Positions 37,509 to 47,540 of a DNA stretch of 53,801 nucleotides are shown here, one piece after another (the stretch's first letter is position 1; every line of letters begins with the position of its first letter). Source of the DNA: Dickeya oryzae. Its GTDB lineage: Bacteria; Pseudomonadota; Gammaproteobacteria; Enterobacterales; Enterobacteriaceae. The stretch covers positions 1 to 53,801 of the forward strand of contig NZ_ML762923.1 of assembly GCF_009372235.1 (NCBI RefSeq), given 5' to 3'. The notes under the pieces were generated by a model. The model was not told where the DNA came from. It was given only the letters and a program-made list of their open reading frames with translations, and searched no databases. The position numbers and the translations under genes are program-made.

Positions 37509-37644
37509 TTCAGGATAAGACTATCCGCATTGTGCGTAACTAAGCACAACAAGTGAACCGTTTTACGGCAACCCGTTTTATAACGGCAACATAGAACATG
37601 TTAACCACGGCGAAAACTGAAGCTAATTAGCTTAAGGGATCACA

Positions 37645-40452
37645 ATGCAGAACGGCGCAATGAAGGCCTGGCTGGATTCCTCCTATCTGGCGGGCGCGAA
37701 CCAGTCCTACATAGAGCAGCTCTATGAAGATTTTTTAACCGACCCAGATTCTATCGATCACAGCTGGCGTTCGATTTTTCAACAACTTCCTACCACTGGG
37801 GTTAAACCGGATCAACTTCACTCCAAAACTCGCGACTATTTTCGCCGTCTGGCGAAAGATGCCTCGCGTTATACTTCTTCCATTACTGATCCTGACAGTG
37901 ATGCTAAGCAAGTCAAAGTATTACAGCTGATTAACGCTTTCCGTTTCCGTGGGCATCAACATGCCAACCTTGATCCATTGGGATTGTGGAAACAAGAGCG
38001 CGTAGCCGATCTGGATCTGGCATACCACAACCTGACCGATGACGATCTGAAAGAGAGCTTTAACGTTGGCTCATTCGCCATTGGTAAAGAAACCATGCCG
38101 CTTGGCGAATTGTATAGCGCACTTAAGCAGACTTACTGCGGTTCGATCGGTGCGGAATACATGCACATTACCAACACGGATGAAAAACGCTGGATTCAGC
38201 AGCGTATCGAGTCAGTGGTGGGACAGCCCAGCTTTAGCGTTGAAGAAAGAAAGCGCTTCCTGAAAGAACTGACTGCGGCTGAAGGGCTGGAACGCTACCT
38301 GGGCGCCAAGTTCCCTGGTGCCAAGCGCTTCTCGCTGGAAGGTGGCGATGCGCTGATTCCGATGCTGAAGGAAATAATCCGTCACGCGGGCAAAAATGGT
38401 ACGCGTGAAGTGGTAATGGGAATGGCCCACCGTGGCCGTCTCAACGTGCTGGTGAATGTGATGGGGAAAAAACCCCAGGATCTGTTTGACGAATTCTCCG
38501 GTAAGCACAAAGATCATCTCGGCACAGGGGATGTGAAGTACCATCAGGGCTTCTCCTCCGATATGGAAACTGAGGGCGGTAAGGTTCACCTGGCGTTGGC
38601 GTTTAACCCATCGCATCTGGAAATTGTCAGCCCGGTAGTCATAGGGTCGGTACGTGCCCGTATCGATCGTCTGGATAACCCCAGTAGTTCACTGGTGTTG
38701 CCGATTACTATTCACGGTGATGCCGCGATCGCAGGGCAGGGGGTAGTGCAAGAAACCCTGAACATGTCCAAAGCACGTGGTTACGAAGTTGGCGGCACCA
38801 TTCGTATTGTTATCAACAATCAGATCGGTTTTACCACCTCCAACCCTCTCGATGCCCGTTCTACCGAATACTGTACCGATATCGGCAAGATGGTGCAGGC
38901 GCCTATCTTCCACGTTAATGCTGACGATCCGGAAGCCGTCGCGTTTGTTACCCGTCTGGCGCTGGATTTCCGTAATACCTTCCAGCGTGATGTCTTCATC
39001 GATCTGGTGTGCTACCGCCGCCACGGCCATAACGAAGCCGATGAGCCGAGCGCTACCCAGCCGGTGATGTACCAGAAAATCAAGAAGCACCCAACGCCAC
39101 GTAAAATCTACGCTGACCGTCTGGAACAGCAGCAGCTCACAACGCTCGCCGACGCTACCGAGATGGTCAATCTTTACCGCGATGCACTGGATGCCGGTGA
39201 ATGTGTGGTAGACGAGTGGCGTCCGATGGACATGCACTCTTTCACCTGGATGTCTTATCTCAACCATGATTGGGACGAGCCGTATCCGCATAAAGTTGAA
39301 ACCAAGCGTTTGCAGGAACTGGCTCGCCGTATCAGCACAGTGCCGGAAGCGCTGGAAATGCAGCCGCGTGTCGCCAAGATTTATAACGACCGCGCTGAAA
39401 TGGCGGCAGGCGAAAAACTGTTTGACTGGGGCGGTGCGGAAACCCTGGCCTATGCCACACTGGTAGACGAAGGCATTCCGGTACGTTTGTCTGGCGAAGA
39501 TGCCGGTCGCGGTACCTTCTTCCATCGCCACGCGGTGGTACACAACCAGAAAGGTGGTTCTACCTATACACCGCTGGCCTATGTGCATAACGCTCAAGGC
39601 GTGTTCAATGTCTGGGATTCGGTGCTGTCTGAAGAAGCCGTGCTGGCATTCGAGTACGGTTATGCTACGGCTGAGCCACGTACGCTGACTATCTGGGAAG
39701 CGCAGTTTGGTGATTTCGCCAACGGCGCTCAAGTGGTGATTGACCAGTTCATCAGTTCCGGCGAACAGAAATGGGGCCGTATGTGCGGTCTGGTCATGCT
39801 GCTGCCGCATGGTTATGAAGGTCAGGGGCCAGAACACTCCTCCGCACGTCTGGAGCGCTACTTGCAATTGTGCGCTGAGCAAAACATGCAGGTTTGTGTT
39901 CCCTCCACACCCGCTCAGGTCTACCACATGCTGCGTCGTCAGGCGTTGCGTGGTATGCGCCGCCCACTGATTGTGATGTCGCCGAAATCGTTGCTGCGTC
40001 ACCCGCTGGCGACGTCTACGTTGGATGAACTGGCTAATGGGCAATTCCAGCCTGCAATAGGGGAAATTGACAGCCTGGATCCAAAAGCAGTGAAGCGCGT
40101 CGTGCTGTGTTCTGGCAAGGTCTACTATGATTTACTGGAACAGCGTCGCAAGAATGAACAGAACGATGTGGCGATAGTGCGTATCGAACAGTTGTATCCG
40201 TTCCCGCATCAGTCGGTGCAGGCCGCGCTGGAGCCGTTCGCTCACGTACATGATTTTGTCTGGTGCCAGGAAGAGCCTCTGAACCAGGGCGCATGGTATT
40301 GCAGCCAGCACCACTTCCGTGAGGTGATTCCTTTTGGTGCCTCGTTGCGGTATGCCGGTCGCCCGGCCTCTGCTTCACCCGCCGTTGGCTATATGTCCGT
40401 ACACCAGAAACAACAACAAGCTCTGGTTAATGACGCGCTGAACGTTAATTAA
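37645..40452 (+). CDS. sucA: 2-oxoglutarate dehydrogenase E1 component
   Basis: A 935-residue thiamine-diphosphate enzyme (E. coli SucA 933) that decarboxylates 2-oxoglutarate and passes the succinyl group to SucB. The N-terminal SucB-binding segment (LDSSYLAGANQSYIEQLYEDF) is present. The catalytic core shows GMAHRGRLNVLVN, SPSHLEIVSPVV-type AFNPSHLEI, the ThDP motif region GDAAIAGQGVVQET and RRHGHNEADEPS. TTAAGGGATCACA precedes the ATG. sucB follows after 17 bp. Confidence 0.98.
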   Translation: MQNGAMKAWLDSSYLAGANQSYIEQLYEDFLTDPDSIDHSWRSIFQQLPTTGVKPDQLHSKTRDYFRRLAKDASRYTSSITDPDSDAKQVKVLQLINAFRFRGHQHANLDPLGLWKQERVADLDLAYHNLTDDDLKESFNVGSFAIGKETMPLGELYSALKQTYCGSIGAEYMHITNTDEKRWIQQRIESVVGQPSFSVEERKRFLKELTAAEGLERYLGAKFPGAKRFSLEGGDALIPMLKEIIRHAGKNGTREVVMGMAHRGRLNVLVNVMGKKPQDLFDEFSGKHKDHLGTGDVKYHQGFSSDMETEGGKVHLALAFNPSHLEIVSPVVIGSVRARIDRLDNPSSSLVLPITIHGDAAIAGQGVVQETLNMSKARGYEVGGTIRIVINNQIGFTTSNPLDARSTEYCTDIGKMVQAPIFHVNADDPEAVAFVTRLALDFRNTFQRDVFIDLVCYRRHGHNEADEPSATQPVMYQKIKKHPTPRKIYADRLEQQQLTTLADATEMVNLYRDALDAGECVVDEWRPMDMHSFTWMSYLNHDWDEPYPHKVETKRLQELARRISTVPEALEMQPRVAKIYNDRAEMAAGEKLFDWGGAETLAYATLVDEGIPVRLSGEDAGRGTFFHRHAVVHNQKGGSTYTPLAYVHNAQGVFNVWDSVLSEEAVLAFEYGYATAEPRTLTIWEAQFGDFANGAQVVIDQFISSGEQKWGRMCGLVMLLPHGYEGQGPEHSSARLERYLQLCAEQNMQVCVPSTPAQVYHMLRRQALRGMRRPLIVMSPKSLLRHPLATSTLDELANGQFQPAIGEIDSLDPKAVKRVVLCSGKVYYDLLEQRRKNEQNDVAIVRIEQLYPFPHQSVQAALEPFAHVHDFVWCQEEPLNQGAWYCSQHHFREVIPFGASLRYAGRPASASPAVGYMSVHQKQQQALVNDALNVN

Positions 40453-40469
40453 ATGAATAAGGATAGATA

Positions 40470-41690
40470 ATGAGTAGCGTAGATATTCTTGTCCCTGACC
40501 TGCCGGAATCTGTAGCTGACGCGACTGTCGCTACCTGGCACAAGAAACCGGGCGATAGCGTCCAGCGTGATGAAGTGCTGGTTGAAATTGAAACCGACAA
40601 AGTCGTGCTGGAAGTACCGGCGATCGAAGCGGGTGTACTGGAAGTGGTGCTGGAAGCTGAAGGCGCTACCGTGACATCTCGTCAGATTCTGGGGCGTTTG
40701 CGTCCGGGAGATAATTCCGGCAAAGAAACCAGCGAAAAAGCACAGAGCAAAGAGTCTACTCCGGCACAGCGTCACACCGCCGGGTTGGAAGATGAAAATA
40801 ACGATGCGCTGAGCCCGGCGATTCGTCGTCTGATTGCCGAGCATGATTTGGACGCCTCCGCTATTAAAGGCAGTGGCGTCGGTGGGCGTATCACTCGCGA
40901 AGATGTGGAAAAACACCTGACTGGTCAGAAGTCAGCCAGCAAAGCTGCTGCAGCACCGGTCGCCGCACAGCCTGCTGCCGCGCTGGGAAGCCGCAGCGAG
41001 AAACGTGTTCCGATGACCCGTCTGCGCAAGCGCGTGGCTGAGCGTCTGCTGGAAGCGAAAAACAGTACCGCCATGTTGACCACGTTCAACGAAGTCAACA
41101 TGCAACCGATTATGGATCTGCGTAAGCAGTATGGCGAAGCGTTTGAAAAACGTCATGGCGTGCGTTTGGGTTTCATGTCCTTCTACATTAAAGCTGTCGT
41201 GGAAGCACTGAAGCGCTATCCGGAAGTGAACGCGTCTATTGATGGCGAAGATGTGGTCTACCATAACTATTTCGACGTCAGCATTGCGGTATCTACCCCA
41301 CGTGGTCTGGTAACGCCGGTGCTGAAAGATGTCGACTTGCTGGGTATGGCTGAGATCGAAAAGAAAATCAAAGAACTGGCGGTGAAAGGCCGCGACGGTA
41401 AATTGACCGTCGAAGAGCTGACGGGTGGTAACTTCACTATTACCAACGGTGGCGTGTTCGGTTCTCTGATGTCGACCCCGATTATCAACCCGCCGCAGAG
41501 CGCGATTCTGGGGATGCATGCTATCAAAGATCGCCCAATGGCGGTGAATGGCCAGGTGGTCATCCTGCCGATGATGTATCTGGCGTTGTCCTACGATCAT
41601 CGCCTGATCGATGGCCGCGAATCAGTGGGTTTCCTGGTTACTGTTAAAGAAATGCTGGAAGACCCGGCTCGCTTGTTGCTGGATGTCTAA
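40470..41690 (+). CDS. sucB: Dihydrolipoamide succinyltransferase (E2o)
   Basis: A 406-residue core subunit (E. coli SucB 405) of the 2-oxoglutarate dehydrogenase complex. Its lipoyl domain (residues 1-80) carries the lipoylated lysine in [11 protein letters not shown] (about residue 44). An Ala/Lys-rich linker, the E1/E3-binding domain ([20 protein letters not shown]) and a second linker follow. The acyltransferase domain has the catalytic [12 protein letters not shown] near the C terminus. An attenuator-like hairpin lies 12 bp after the stop. Confidence 0.98.
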   Translation: MSSVDILVPDLPESVADATVATWHKKPGDSVQRDEVLVEIETDKVVLEVPAIEAGVLEVVLEAEGATVTSRQILGRLRPGDNSGKETSEKAQSKESTPAQRHTAGLEDENNDALSPAIRRLIAEHDLDASAIKGSGVGGRITREDVEKHLTGQKSASKAAAAPVAAQPAAALGSRSEKRVPMTRLRKRVAERLLEAKNSTAMLTTFNEVNMQPIMDLRKQYGEAFEKRHGVRLGFMSFYIKAVVEALKRYPEVNASIDGEDVVYHNYFDVSIAVSTPRGLVTPVLKDVDLLGMAEIEKKIKELAVKGRDGKLTVEELTGGNFTITNGGVFGSLMSTPIINPPQSAILGMHAIKDRPMAVNGQVVILPMMYLALSYDHRLIDGRESVGFLVTVKEMLEDPARLLLDV

Positions 41691-41702
41691 CCCCTTGTAG
41701 TA

Positions 41703-41733
41703 AAAGGCGGCTGGCCTGCGTCCTGCCGCCTTT
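41703..41733 (+). terminator. Hairpin between sucB and sucC (partial terminator)
   Basis: AAAGGCGG (41703-41710) pairs with CCGCCTTT (41726-41733), with a 15-nt loop, followed by ATTAT rather than a full T run. It probably lowers, without ending, expression of sucCD relative to sucAB. Confidence 0.6.
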
Positions 41734-41828
41734 ATTATGTGCTATGCAGGCCGTTGCATCTGTGCGGCGGCGTTATCCACGACAGAGAGTCTCTGGACTT
41801 ATCTTCAAACTTAAATGGATAGAACATC

Positions 41829-42995
41829 ATGAACTTACATGAGTATCAGGCAAAACAGCTCTTTGCTCGGTATGGTTTACCGGCACCCACCGGTTACGCC
41901 TGCACAACACCGCGTGAAGCGGAAGAAGCCGCATCCAAGATTGGTGCTGGCCCGTGGGTTGTTAAGTGTCAGGTACATGCTGGCGGCCGTGGTAAGGCTG
42001 GCGGCGTGAAACTGGTGAACAGCAAAGAAGAGATTCGCGCCTTTGCTGAAAACTGGTTGGGCAAACGTCTGGTTACCTACCAAACGGACGCTAACGGTCA
42101 GCCCGTTCATCAGATTCTGGTGGAAGGTGCGACGGATATTGATAAAGAGCTTTATCTGGGTGCCGTAGTCGATCGTGGTACTCGCCGTGTGGTATTCATG
42201 GCTTCCACCGAAGGTGGTGTTGAAATTGAAAAAGTGGCTGAAGAAACGCCACATCTGATTCATAAAGTCGCTCTGGATCCCTTGACCGGGCCTCAACCGT
42301 ATCAGGGCCGCGAACTGGCGTTCAAGCTGGGGTTAAGCGGTAAGCAGGTGGCACAGTTCACCAAAATCTTCATGGGGTTGGCGACACTGTTCCTGGAACG
42401 TGACCTGGCGCTGGTCGAAATCAACCCGCTGGTTATCACTAAACAAGGTGACCTGGTGTGTCTGGACGGCAAGCTGGGTGCTGACGGCAATGCCCTGTTC
42501 CGCCAGCCGGAGCTGCGCGAAATGCGTGACCACTCCCAGGAAGATGCCCGTGAAGCACATGCTGCTCAGTGGGAACTGAACTATGTCGCATTGGATGGCA
42601 ACATTGGTTGTATGGTGAATGGCGCTGGTCTGGCGATGGGAACCATGGACATCGTGAAGCTGCACGGCGGTTCACCGGCTAACTTCCTCGATGTGGGTGG
42701 TGGCGCGACCAAAGAACGTGTAACCGAAGCATTCAAAATCATCCTGTCTGATGACAAGGTGAAAGCGGTACTGGTCAATATTTTCGGTGGTATCGTTCGT
42801 TGTGACCTGATTGCCGACGGTATTATCGGCGCGGTAGCGGAAGTGGGCGTGAACGTTCCGGTCGTTGTGCGTCTGGAAGGCAACAATGCTGAATTGGGTG
42901 CGCAGAAACTGGCGGATAGTGGTTTGAACATCATTGCTGCGACCAGCCTGACGGATGCGGCTCAGCAAGTGGTTGCAGCAGTGGAGGGTAAATAA
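41829..42995 (+). CDS. sucC: Succinyl-CoA synthetase beta subunit
   Basis: A 388-residue ATP-grasp subunit (same length as E. coli SucC). With SucD it makes ATP or GTP from succinyl-CoA. It starts [18 protein letters not shown] and shows the ATP-grasp lysine/glycine run [21 protein letters not shown] and the succinate loop [10 protein letters not shown]. Its TAA overlaps the sucD ATG by one base. Confidence 0.98.
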   Translation: MNLHEYQAKQLFARYGLPAPTGYACTTPREAEEAASKIGAGPWVVKCQVHAGGRGKAGGVKLVNSKEEIRAFAENWLGKRLVTYQTDANGQPVHQILVEGATDIDKELYLGAVVDRGTRRVVFMASTEGGVEIEKVAEETPHLIHKVALDPLTGPQPYQGRELAFKLGLSGKQVAQFTKIFMGLATLFLERDLALVEINPLVITKQGDLVCLDGKLGADGNALFRQPELREMRDHSQEDAREAHAAQWELNYVALDGNIGCMVNGAGLAMGTMDIVKLHGGSPANFLDVGGGATKERVTEAFKIILSDDKVKAVLVNIFGGIVRCDLIADGIIGAVAEVGVNVPVVVRLEGNNAELGAQKLADSGLNIIAATSLTDAAQQVVAAVEGK

Positions 42996-43867
42996 TGTCC
43001 ATTCTGATCGATAAAAACACCAAAGTCATCTGTCAGGGTTTTACCGGCAGTCAGGGTTCATTCCATTCTGAGCAGGCGATTGCCTACGGTACGCAGATGG
43101 TAGGTGGTGTAACGCCAGGTAAAGGCGGTACAGAACATCTGGGGCTGCCCGTATTTAATACGGTACGCGAAGCGGTAGATGCCACGGGTGCGACGGCGTC
43201 TGTTATCTATGTACCGGCTCCATTCTGTAAAGACTCCATTCTGGAAGCTATTGATGCGGGTATCCAACTGATCATCTGTATCACCGAAGGTATCCCGACG
43301 CTGGATATGCTGACGGTGAAAGTGAAGCTGGAGCAAAGTGGTGTGCGTATGATCGGCCCGAACTGCCCAGGTGTGATCACCCCGGGTGCTTGTAAGATTG
43401 GTATCATGCCAGGCCACATCCATTTGCCGGGTAAAGTCGGTATTGTATCTCGCTCCGGTACGCTGACTTATGAAGCCGTAAAACAGACTACAGATGCTGG
43501 TCTGGGTCAGTCGACTTGCGTGGGTATCGGTGGCGACCCGATTCCTGGCTCCAACTTTATCGATATTCTCAAGCTGTTCGAACAGGATCCGCAGACCGAA
43601 GCTATCGTGATGATCGGTGAGATTGGCGGTACTGCTGAAGAAGAAGCGGCTGCCTACATTAAAGAACACGTCACCAAACCCGTGGTGGGATACATTGCTG
43701 GCGTCACCGCGCCGAAAGGCAAGCGTATGGGCCATGCTGGGGCGATTATCGCTGGCGGTAAAGGTACAGCAGATGACAAATTTGCTGCACTTGAAGCGGC
43801 GGGTGTGAAGACAGTACGCAGCCTGGCTGACATTGGTGATGCGGTAAAAGCAGTGCTGTCACGTTAA
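42995..43867 (+). CDS. sucD: Succinyl-CoA synthetase alpha subunit
   Basis: A 290-residue subunit (E. coli SucD 289) that binds CoA and carries the phospho-histidine, in [13 protein letters not shown] near residue 247. The N-terminal CoA-binding fold is [29 protein letters not shown] and [12 protein letters not shown] are also intact. It is the last gene of the sdhCDAB-sucABCD block. Its 3' untranslated tail contains an ERIC element before the terminator at 44049. Confidence 0.98.
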   Translation: MSILIDKNTKVICQGFTGSQGSFHSEQAIAYGTQMVGGVTPGKGGTEHLGLPVFNTVREAVDATGATASVIYVPAPFCKDSILEAIDAGIQLIICITEGIPTLDMLTVKVKLEQSGVRMIGPNCPGVITPGACKIGIMPGHIHLPGKVGIVSRSGTLTYEAVKQTTDAGLGQSTCVGIGGDPIPGSNFIDILKLFEQDPQTEAIVMIGEIGGTAEEEAAAYIKEHVTKPVVGYIAGVTAPKGKRMGHAGAIIAGGKGTADDKFAALEAAGVKTVRSLADIGDAVKAVLSR

Positions 43868-43889
43868 GCGGAATGCACTGCACTGAATA

Positions 43890-44016
43890 TATACCCAAAA
43901 TAATTCGAGTTGCAGGAAGGCGGCAAGAGAGTGAATCCCGATGAGCTTACTCAGGTAAGTGATTCGGGTGAATGAACGCAGCCAACACACCTGCAACTTG
44001 AAGTATGACGGGGATA
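43890..44016 (+). repeat. ERIC element, full 127 bp
   Basis: It starts TATACCCAAAATAATTCGAG and ends with AACTTGAAGTATGACGGGG, with the core GTGAATCCCGATGAGCTTAC. Length is the canonical 127 bp, and it is almost the exact reverse complement of the copy at 10270-10396. It starts 22 bp after the sucD stop and before its terminator, so it is transcribed as part of the suc mRNA. Confidence 0.93.
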
Positions 44017-44048
44017 GTGTGTCATGACCTTCCAGGTTCGACATGTTT

Positions 44049-44071
44049 GGCCACCTCAGGTGGCCTTTTTT
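44049..44071 (+). terminator. Terminator of the sdh-suc transcript
   Basis: GGCCACC and GGTGGCC form a 7-bp stem with a 3-nt loop, followed by six T. It lies 182 bp after the sucD stop, beyond the ERIC element. In E. coli the 3' end of this operon yields the small RNA SdhX; an equivalent here would end at this hairpin. Confidence 0.88.
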
Positions 44072-44486
44072 ATATTTGAACCTTGTCGCAAAAATGTAGC
44101 TTCATGGAAATATATTTAATCAATCCGGCAACAATAAAATAACACATGGTGTATAAATTAAAATTTTCCATATTTTAGATCAACCAATGCTATTTTTATT
44201 TAAAACAAAAAATACATTATTAACGGCACGCTTCAGAAACCAGATGATTACATCAAATTAACATTTAATGATGTGTAAAATAAAAGGCGATGTTTATTAA
44301 CATCTGGGACGATAGTTGTTTTAGATCAAAAATCTAAACTGGATATCCGTTCGGAAATAAGATTAAATTGCGGTGGGTCAATTATGCCCTTGAGGGCCCG
44401 GAACGTGGCGATTGGCGTAAAATCAAAAAACTCAATCCGCATCACGTAAAAACCTATTTATTGTAAGGTTGTAGAGGCGTAATATA

Positions 44487-44510
44487 ACTATACTCATATC
44501 TGAGTATAGT
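44487..44510. repeat. Perfect 10-bp inverted repeat upstream of cydA
   Basis: ACTATACTCA and TGAGTATAGT flank the loop TATC. It lies 183 bp ahead of the cydA start. It has no following T run, so it is not an ordinary terminator. It could be an operator or an RNA hairpin in the cydA leader. Confidence 0.75.
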
Positions 44511-44692
44511 ATTCGTAATTCTGTAATTTTTTCTTCGGCTTACTTTTCAAATGCGTCGTGATGACGTGGTGGCGCATATTGAGGCCTGTGCTAAAGCAAT
44601 TGTTGTGTTCTTTAGGTTACTAACTGCCGGGTATTTAGTGGCTTGTCTGTACAGCGAGCTAAAGACCCTCCTGCGAGGAGCAAGGAGTTAAG

Positions 44693-46258
44693 ATGTTTGA
44701 TGTAGTCGAACTGTCACGTTTACAGTTTGCCTTGACCGCGATGTATCATTTCCTGTTCGTGCCTTTAACGCTGGGGATGGCGTTTTTGCTGGCGATCATG
44801 GAAACCGTGTATGTCTTGTCTGGCAAACAAATCTACAAAGATATGACCAAGTTCTGGGGCAAGTTGTTTGCGATTAACTTTGCCCTTGGTGTGTCTACCG
44901 GTCTGACCATGGAATTCCAGTTCGGTACTAACTGGTCGTATTACTCTCACTATGTCGGCGATATCTTCGGTGCACCTCTGGCAATCGAAGGATTGATGGC
45001 GTTCTTCCTGGAGTCTACCTTTGTCGGGCTGTTCTTCTTTGGCTGGGATCGACTGGGCAAAGTGCAGCACATGGCGGTAACCTGGCTGGTGGCGTTGGGG
45101 TCCAACTTGTCTGCATTGTGGATTCTGGTGGCCAACGGCTGGATGCAGAACCCGGTTGCTTCGGATTTCAACTTCGAAACCATGCGCATGGAGATGGTGA
45201 GCTTTGCTGATCTGGTATTGAACCCGGTTGCACAGGTGAAATTCGTTCACACCGTCGCGGCAGGGTATTGTACCGGTGCCATGTTCATTTTGGGTATCAG
45301 TTCCTACTACCTGTTGAAAGGACGTGATGTGGCTTTTGCCAAACGTTCTTTTGCGATTGCAGCAAGCTTTGGTATGGCGGCCGTACTGTCTGTTATCGTG
45401 CTGGGCGACGAGTCTGGTTACGAGATGGGTGACGTACAGAAAACCAAGCTGGCGGCTATCGAAGCAGAATGGGAAACCCAACCTGCACCTGCTGCGTTTA
45501 CCTTGTTCGGTGTTCCGAATCAGGAAACGATGGAGAACAAGTATGCCATTCAGATCCCTTACATGCTGGGTCTGATCGCTACCCGTTCTACCGACAAGAC
45601 GGTGACGGGTCTGAAAGAACTGATGGAGCAGCATGAAGTTCGTATCCGCAACGGTATGAAGGCTTACCATCTGTTGCAGCAACTGCGCTCCGGTAACACC
45701 GACCCGGCTGTACGCACTGAGTTCCTGAAAAACAAACAGGATCTTGGTTATGGTCTGTTGTTGAAACGGTATACCCCGAATGTGGCGGATGCCAGCGACG
45801 CACAGATTAAGCAGGCGGTTAAAGATTCTATTCCGCGTGTAGCCCCGCTGTACTTCTCCTTCCGCATTATGGTGGCGTGTGGCGTGCTGATGCTGTTGAT
45901 TATCGGCCTGTCTTTCTGGACGGTGCTGCGCAACAAGATTGGTCAGAAGCGCTGGCTGCATCGCATCGCGCTGTATGGCATCCCGTTGCCGTGGATTGCC
46001 GTTGAAGCGGGTTGGTTTGTTGCGGAATACGGTCGCCAGCCGTGGGCGATTGGTGAAGTGTTGCCGACAGCTGTCGCTAACTCCTCGCTAACTGCGGGAG
46101 ACATCCTGTTCTCCATGGGACTGATTTGCGGTCTGTATACGCTGTTCCTGGTGGCTGAAACATACCTGATGTTCAAGTATGCGCGTCTGGGTCCAAGCAG
46201 TCTGAAAACAGGTGCTTATCACTTCGAACAGCCGATCGCGGCTCAGGAAGTACGGTAA
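44693..46258 (+). CDS. cydA: Cytochrome bd-I ubiquinol oxidase subunit I
   Basis: A 521-residue inner-membrane subunit (E. coli CydA 522) that oxidises ubiquinol and holds haems b558, b595 and d. It reduces oxygen to water at low oxygen tension. The haem b595 His is in [16 protein letters not shown] (about residue 19). The periplasmic Q-loop is of the long type, judged from total length. AAGGAG lies five bases before the ATG. cydB follows after 12 bp. Confidence 0.98.
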   Translation: MFDVVELSRLQFALTAMYHFLFVPLTLGMAFLLAIMETVYVLSGKQIYKDMTKFWGKLFAINFALGVSTGLTMEFQFGTNWSYYSHYVGDIFGAPLAIEGLMAFFLESTFVGLFFFGWDRLGKVQHMAVTWLVALGSNLSALWILVANGWMQNPVASDFNFETMRMEMVSFADLVLNPVAQVKFVHTVAAGYCTGAMFILGISSYYLLKGRDVAFAKRSFAIAASFGMAAVLSVIVLGDESGYEMGDVQKTKLAAIEAEWETQPAPAAFTLFGVPNQETMENKYAIQIPYMLGLIATRSTDKTVTGLKELMEQHEVRIRNGMKAYHLLQQLRSGNTDPAVRTEFLKNKQDLGYGLLLKRYTPNVADASDAQIKQAVKDSIPRVAPLYFSFRIMVACGVLMLLIIGLSFWTVLRNKIGQKRWLHRIALYGIPLPWIAVEAGWFVAEYGRQPWAIGEVLPTAVANSSLTAGDILFSMGLICGLYTLFLVAETYLMFKYARLGPSSLKTGAYHFEQPIAAQEVR

Positions 46259-46270
46259 CAGGAGTCCACT

Positions 46271-47410
46271 ATGTTTGATTATGAAGTCTTGCGTTTTGTC
46301 TGGTGGCTGCTGATTGGTGTGCTGCTGATCGGTTTTGCCGTCACCGATGGTTTCGATATGGGCGTCGGTGTGCTGGTACGCCTCATGGGGCGTAATGATG
46401 TAGAGCGCCGCGTGATGATTAACAGTATCGCGCCGCACTGGGACGGTAACCAGGTTTGGTTGATCACGGCTGGTGGTGCGCTGTTCGCTGCCTGGCCGAT
46501 GGTGTATGCCGCTGCGTTTTCCGGTTTCTACATCGCGATGATTCTGGTTCTGGCATCGTTGTATTTCCGTCCGGTTGGCTTTGACTACCGTTCGAAAATC
46601 GAAGATCCGCGCTGGCGCAATATGTGGGACTGGGGCATTTTCATCGGTAGTTTCGTTCCGCCGGTGGTTATCGGTGTCGCATTCGGTAACCTGCTACAGG
46701 GTGTTCCGTTCCATGTGGATGAGTATCTGCGCTTGTACTACACCGGTAACTTCTTCCAGTTGCTCAATCCGTTCGGGTTATTGGCAGGTATTGTCAGCCT
46801 GAGCATGATTGTGGCACAGGGGGCGACTTACCTGGTGATGCGTACTTCCGGCGACCTGCTGTTCCGTGCCAAAAAAGTCGCTCAGTTCGCTTCGTTGGCG
46901 CTGACGGTGACGTTTGCTCTGGCGGGTGTATGGGTTGTTTATGGCATTGATGGTTATGTACTAACGTCGGTCATTAATACGGCTGGCGAGTCTAACCCGC
47001 TGCATAAAGAAGTAGCGCGTCAGGCTGGTGCCTGGTTGGTCAACTACAATAGTCACCCTGTGCTGTGGGCTATTCCGCTGCTCGGTGTGGTGTTGCCGCT
47101 GGTGACTGCGCTCATGGCGCGGGCAGGCAAGGGAGCGATGGCATTTTTGTTCTCCTCCCTGAGTATCGCCTGCGTGATCCTGACTGCTGGTATTGCCATG
47201 TTCCCGTTCATCATGCCGTCAGTGACCGTACCTAATGTCAGTCTGACCATGTGGGATGCAACCTCCAGCTTGCTGACGCTTCGAGTGATGACTGTGGTGG
47301 CGATTATCTTCGTCCCGATCGTGCTGTCTTACACCATTTGGTGTTACTACAAGATGTTCGGACGCATCACTAAAGAGCATATCGAGCAGAATTCTCATTC
47401 GTTGTACTAA
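46271..47410 (+). CDS. cydB: Cytochrome bd-I ubiquinol oxidase subunit II
   Basis: A 379-residue, eight-helix partner of CydA (E. coli CydB 379). It opens MFDYEVLRFVWWLLIG and shows the conserved FAVTDGFDMGVG and HWDGNQVWLITAGGALFAAWP. ACAGGAGTCCACT precedes the ATG. cydX starts 16 bp downstream. Confidence 0.98.
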   Translation: MFDYEVLRFVWWLLIGVLLIGFAVTDGFDMGVGVLVRLMGRNDVERRVMINSIAPHWDGNQVWLITAGGALFAAWPMVYAAAFSGFYIAMILVLASLYFRPVGFDYRSKIEDPRWRNMWDWGIFIGSFVPPVVIGVAFGNLLQGVPFHVDEYLRLYYTGNFFQLLNPFGLLAGIVSLSMIVAQGATYLVMRTSGDLLFRAKKVAQFASLALTVTFALAGVWVVYGIDGYVLTSVINTAGESNPLHKEVARQAGAWLVNYNSHPVLWAIPLLGVVLPLVTALMARAGKGAMAFLFSSLSIACVILTAGIAMFPFIMPSVTVPNVSLTMWDATSSLLTLRVMTVVAIIFVPIVLSYTIWCYYKMFGRITKEHIEQNSHSLY

Positions 47411-47426
47411 GTAAGGAGCCTGATTT

Positions 47427-47540
47427 ATGTGGTATTTTGCCTGGATATTGGGAACGCTTCTTGCTTGTTCGCTGGGCGTGATTACTGCTCTGGCACTGGA
47501 ACAGAGCGAAGCAACCAAGACGAATAAAGATAAACTGTAA
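47427..47540 (+). CDS. cydX: CydX, small subunit of cytochrome bd-I
   Basis: A 37-residue single-helix protein, MWYFAWILGTLLACSLGVIT and then ALALEQSE. E. coli CydX is also 37 residues and begins with the same 15 residues. It stabilises the haems of CydAB. GTAAGGAG precedes the ATG. Its TAA overlaps the ybgE ATG by one base. Confidence 0.96.
   Translation: MWYFAWILGTLLACSLGVITALALEQSEATKTNKDKL

Larger units (their letters stand above)
43868..44692. other. sucD-cydA intergenic region
   Basis: An 825-bp gap. It holds an ERIC element (43890-44016), the suc terminator (44049-44071) and then about 620 bp of AT-rich cydA upstream DNA. That part contains a perfect inverted repeat (44487-44510), a possible 21-codon leader frame (44384-44449) and a small hairpin beside the cydA ribosome site (44668-44680). 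ArcA and FNR control of cydA is known in E. coli, but I could not place those sites with confidence. Confidence 0.6.

Noticed and set aside
38689-40044. A 451-residue open frame on the minus strand inside sucA
   Set aside because: It is fully antisense to the conserved sucA, has no family features, and such long shadow frames arise from codon bias in GC-rich genes.
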